A DNA stretch of 10,000 nt from contig CM022667.1 in NCBI GenBank assembly GCA_012295275.1, positions 11,122,538 through 11,132,537 on the forward strand. Reading direction: 5' to 3'. Source of the DNA: Chrysomallon squamiferum (Eukaryota > Mollusca > Gastropoda > Neomphalida > Peltospiridae). The notes beneath the pieces were generated by a model, which worked only from the letters and a program-made list of their open reading frames with translations, made no database searches and was not told where the DNA came from. Shown here piece by piece: positions 6,715-10,000 of the stretch (its first letter is position 1; the number at the start of each line of letters is the position of its first letter). Position numbers and translations under genes: made by a program.

Positions 6715-6906
6715 AAAAACAGACGACGTTCTTAGAAATTAATGACTTTTAAGATTATTCTATTCATAACTGAAGAGTCATTGTTACGAACAGAAATGGT
6801 GTTCGCAGTTAACAAGAAAATCAAATTTACCTAAGGGGCGATAATTATATCTTGTAACTTTGAAAATGGAAATAGTGTTATTCGTTTACAAAACAAAAGT
6901 ACAACA
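6715..6906. other. AT-rich unique sequence
   Basis: A partial copy of the upstream motif, CAGACGACG, occurs at 6720-6728. No gene is seen. Confidence 0.4.
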
Positions 6907-6907
6907 A

Positions 6908-6974
<67 letters not shown>

Positions 6975-7067
6975 GCAACAACAACAACAACGACTACAAC
7001 AACAACAACAACAACATCACTACAACAACAACAACAACAACAACAACAAAACAATAACAATAACGAC
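6907..7067. repeat. (AAT)n followed by (AAC)n
   Basis: About 19 AAT units (6908-6963) pass through a short AAT/GAT/AGC transition into imperfect AAC units (6974-7052) with GAC/ATC/TAC variants. The asparagine-rich frame here is the repeat itself. Confidence 0.95.
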
Positions 7068-7092
7068 AACACCAAAACCGATACTAATTTAC

Positions 7093-7204
7093 TGTAGTAG
7101 TAATAGTAGTAGAAGTAGTAGTAGTAGTAGTAGTAGTAATAATAATAGTAGTAATAATAATAATGTTAATAGTAATAAAATTATAAGTTGTAATAGTAGT
7201 AGTG

Positions 7205-7235
<31 letters not shown>

Positions 7236-7245
7236 TAAAATGTTC
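7093..7245. repeat. Interleaved (AGT)n and (AAT)n tract
   Basis: Blocks of AGT (about 7095-7137, 7190-7204) alternate with AAT (about 7138-7165, 7205-7233), with single-base unit switches between them. The poly-Leu minus-strand frame across it is an artefact. Confidence 0.9.
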
Positions 7246-7259
7246 AATGTAAAATTATA

Positions 7260-7350
7260 AAACAACAACAACAAACAACAACAACACCACCAACAATAAT
7301 AACAATAAAATAATGCTACAAAAACAACAACTACAACAACAATACTACTA
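7260..7350. repeat. Imperfect (AAC)n tract
   Basis: AAC units are interspersed with ACC, AAT and AAA variants, ending in ACTACTACT (7344-7352). Confidence 0.85.
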
Positions 7351-7367
7351 CTCCAGTGCTAAAAGAA

Positions 7368-7382
7368 CTAAGAAGAAGAATA

Positions 7383-7416
<34 letters not shown>

Positions 7417-7430
7417 AAAAGAAGAAGAAA
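7368..7430. repeat. (AAG)n tract
   Basis: AAG units with a few GAG/AAA variants form a purine-only tract on the plus strand. This is the last member of the serial triplet compound that starts at 6907. Confidence 0.9.
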
Positions 7431-7431
7431 T

Positions 7432-7851
<420 letters not shown>

Positions 7852-8053
7852 GAATCGCTCTCACTGTCTCTATCCGTCTCTCTCCGTCTCTCTCTCTTTC
7901 TATCTACATATCTGTTTATTTATATCTTTTTCTCTCTCTCTTCTTGTCCCAAACTCTCTCTCTCTTATTCAAAACAAAAACAAAAATAATATTAACAAAA
8001 TGTCGTGGCGTTAAAACGTCCGAAATCAACTGTAAAAAAAAATATTAATTCTA

Positions 8054-8084
8054 AAAAAAAAAAAAAAAAATAAATAAATAAAAT
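8054..8084. repeat. Poly(A) and (TAAA)n
   Basis: An A run (8054-8070) is followed by three TAAA units. It lies beside the SINE-head remnant. In the minus orientation it would be on that element's 3' side and could be its T/AT-rich tail. Confidence 0.85.
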
Positions 8085-8150
8085 TTCAGGTGGAACTGAA
8101 CTCAGAACCTACCATTCTCAAAATCAATTACTTAACCATCACACAACCAA
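8085..8150 (-). mobile_element. tRNA-derived SINE head remnant (probable, cephalopod-type)
   Basis: Read on the minus strand this gives TTGGTTGTGTGATGGTTAAG (8150-8131), a short variable loop, then GGTTCTGAGTTCAGTTCCAC (8109-8090). The order and content match the tRNA-like head of widespread cephalopod SINEs as I recall them: GGTTGTGTGGTTAAG with an A box, then GGTTCCGGGTTCAGTCCCAC with a B box. The body is missing, and the copy ends at the AT-rich sequence of 8054-8084. The match is from memory and was not computed. Confidence 0.5.
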
Positions 8151-8600
8151 GAATGATACCAAATTTCTTTAACTCGTCTCTTTCTGCATTTAATTTAATT
8201 CGATCCCGCTCGCAGTTTCCAAATTCTCTCACTCTTTCTTTTCTAAAAGTCGTCGTTATTAGCTTCTTTTCTTTCTTTCTTTCTTTCTTTTCTTCTCCCA
8301 AATCATTCCATTTCCAGGAGGTATCACTCTATCAACCGTTCTCTCGCCTCTGTTTTCCGCTAAATGCGTCCACTGCAGAGAAGTCAGCTAATTTAATCTG
8401 GGAATGTTAGTTCTAGGCTCATCGAGAAAATCTGCATCCAGCAAACAGTAATTAGGGAAGGGAGAGAAGTTAGTCGTAGAAATCTTTTTCTCGAAATCCG
8501 CGAATTAGAGTGATGGGTGTCAGATAGAGCGAGGGTATTTGGACGTGACTGAGTCGTAGGAGTTTACGACTCTCGTAATTATTTTGGGTTTGTTTTTTTT
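8151..8600. other. Unique sequence with a perfect hairpin, no gene
   Basis: It contains a short (CTTT)n at 8268-8290 and a perfect 8-bp stem with a 6-nt loop at 8551-8572. An open frame on the plus strand (8090-8410) starts at GTG inside the SINE remnant and has no family signature. Confidence 0.5.
8551..8572. other. Perfect 8-bp hairpin
   Basis: GAGTCGTA (8551-8558), loop GGAGTT, then TACGACTC (8565-8572). No U-run follows and the context is eukaryotic, so it is not called as a terminator. Confidence 0.6.
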
Positions 8601-9133
8601 CAGTTTGTGTTTACGCGCTTATCTGTTAGTGCGCTTTTATATCCTTTTTTTCTTTTGTTTTTGTTTTCGTTGTGGTTTTTAACTTTTCTATTATTTTTGT
8701 TAGTTTATTATATTTTTAATGCTCTTTTGAAATCTTTATTATGTTCTGTTTTTTTTTGTTTTCTTGATAGCAATTATGGTGGTATTAGTATTTGTGGTAA
8801 TAATAGTATTATTAGTCGTAATACTAGGAATAACATTACTATTAGTAGTACCAGTAAATAACAGCAATAGTAAGTAACAGCAATAGTAGTTTGGAGTTGT
8901 AGTAGTTGTTGCAGTATTAATGGTTATATATCTGGTTGTGATAGAAAAAGCCACAGTGGAATATTTAAAACGTAATTTTCTTTATTCTTTACTGGTACTG
9001 TTTTAATTAAAAAGTATCATATATTTTAAAGAATTTAAATAAGACAATTCGTAATTTCAAACCATGGCTATTTGCAGTACGTCTCCAACCATAAGGTTTC
9101 AGTATAACATAACGATCACATACATAAATACAC
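8601..9133. other. T-rich sequence and degenerate AGT/AAT triplets, no gene
   Basis: T(8)CAG at 8593-8603 looks like a splice acceptor but is followed by T-rich, Phe/Leu-coding sequence that starts only at GTG. Degenerate AGT/AAT triplets occupy 8775-8930. Within them is a 16-bp tandem duplication beginning TAACAGCAATAGTA (8859-8874, 8875-8889). The remainder is AT-rich. Confidence 0.45.
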
Positions 9134-9305
9134 GCAAGACAAGAGAAAAATGAAAACAAAGAAAAAAGAAAGAAAAGAAAAGAAATACAAAAAATAGGAA
9201 TGAAAGAAGAAAAAAGAAATGAAAAAGAAGAAAGAAATAAAGAAAAAGAAAAAAGAAAGGAAAGAAAAGAACACCATATATTTAAAAGAAAAAGAAAAAG
9301 AAAAC
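9134..9305. repeat. Purine-rich (AAAG)n-like tract
   Basis: About 170 bp are almost entirely A and G on the plus strand, built from AAAG, AAAAAG and GAAA units with few interruptions. Lys/Glu-rich (plus) and Phe/Leu/Ser-rich (minus) frames here are compositional. Confidence 0.8.
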
Positions 9306-9935
9306 TCAACAACAATGGAAAGTGCAAGGAATGTCTACATTTATTTAAAAATCAATTCTTAAATGAGAATAATTCCTCGTGTATTAGACTTCAGCATGAA
9401 TAGATAAAACAACACACCTGTGGTTATTGGTCATTCACCTTTCCTATAAATATATATATATATATTTTTTTTTTTCAACCACATAATATCGACTAACGTT
9501 CTATTATCGACATTCGTTTGATCAAAAAAAAAAAGACGACAAATATCTTTAAAAATAAATCAAACGAGAAACCATTAATTCTGTGTATAATGTCAGGAAC
9601 AACAGATGCAATATCTTCTACGTAAGCAAAAACATATGTTAACATGTCTGAATCGTTTAAGTGCAGGCTTTTCTACGCTGCCGTTACAAAATACGTTTGA
9701 TTCCTTTTAAGTCCAAAAATGCTAGCCGCCTACACTGTTCATGATTCGATTGTTGCCCTGTTTGGTGTTTCACTAAAATGTAGGTTTATTGCGGCTGTGG
9801 GTTTTATTGCTGTCCAAACTGACAAAACGTTGTCATGGTGTTGGAATCTGAATCTGCGTGAATTGGAATTAGTCTTACTTATCTTCAATAGTTTTTTTAA
9901 ATGTTTATCTGAGCTTTAAAATTGTCTTTGTATTT

Positions 9936-9938
<3 letters not shown>
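9306..9938. other. AT-rich unique sequence with an unassigned 66-codon frame
   Basis: A (TA)n-T(n) run occurs at 9446-9475 and a poly(A) run at 9524-9533. An ATG-started frame on the plus strand (9719-9919) encodes 66 residues with a hydrophobic, Ala/Val/Leu-rich first half and balanced composition. It has no motif I recognise and no visible splice support, so it is mentioned but not called as a gene. Confidence 0.4.

Positions 9939-10000
<62 letters not shown>
9939..10000. repeat. (CT)n microsatellite, runs off the window
   Basis: At least 31 perfect CT units reach the end of the window, so the true length is unknown. This is the third long CT tract of the same strand sense. Confidence 0.97.

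Noticed and set aside
6860-7075. Poly-Asn and poly-Ile/Val frames, which might suggest a prion-like protein
   Set aside because: They are in-frame readings of (AAT)n and (AAC)n with no flanking coding sequence.
8593-8861. T(8)CAG acceptor followed by an 84-codon frame
   Set aside because: The frame begins at GTG, is Phe/Leu-rich from T-rich DNA and then runs into AGT/AAT triplets. Poly(T)CAG is frequent in this composition.
9719-9919. 66-codon ATG frame, plus strand, partly hydrophobic
   Set aside because: There is no recognisable family, no donor or acceptor consensus that I could place, and its length is expected by chance.

Overview
The window looks like intergenic or intronic DNA from a large, repeat-rich invertebrate nuclear genome. 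A cephalopod, probably an octopod, fits best. The reasons are very AT-rich sequence, unusually dense and long microsatellites ((CT)n, (ATT)n, (AAC)n, (ACAG)n, (GATA)n), and two weathered tRNA-like modules of the kind that head cephalopod and molluscan SINEs. There is no sign of bacterial organisation: no operons, no ribosome-binding sites and no long conserved ORFs. The species call is an inference from sequence style and was not checked against a database.

Layout: 1-2000 is AT-rich unique sequence with short (ATT)n and degenerate ACAG tracts and a cluster of ACGTAA-core (bZIP-like) sites at 594-727. 2003-2094 is a compound (AAT)n-(AAG)n tract. 2211-2672 is higher-complexity sequence with two perfect cAMP-response-element palindromes and a small minus-strand ORF, ending at a 35-nt poly(A). 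2757-2975 is a degenerate AGT/AGC tract that switches strand in the middle and forms an inverted repeat. 3340-3385 is (ACAG)n. 3749-4650 is a 0.9-kb degenerate triplet array with an internal period of about 45 bp, followed by a SINE-head remnant. 4967-5222 is a long (CT)n running into (ATT)n. 5590-5804 is GA-rich and then GATA/GACA.

5959-6217 on the minus strand is the only convincing protein-coding candidate: an ATG, a signal-peptide-like N-terminus, and a good splice donor after 86 codons. A CpG-rich patch at 6427-6658 with three 21-22 bp repeats lies about 210 bp upstream of it. This patch could be its promoter or an LTR remnant. 6907-7431 is a serial compound of five triplet classes. 7751-7849 is a second long (CT)n. 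8083-8150 is a second SINE-head remnant. The rest is AT-rich unique sequence with short repeats, and a third (CT)n runs off the end of the window.

Most long ORFs here are translations of microsatellites (poly-Leu/Ser, Arg-Glu, Asn, Thr, Val) and are not genes. At most one partial gene can be supported, so no pathway or gene cooperation can be described.
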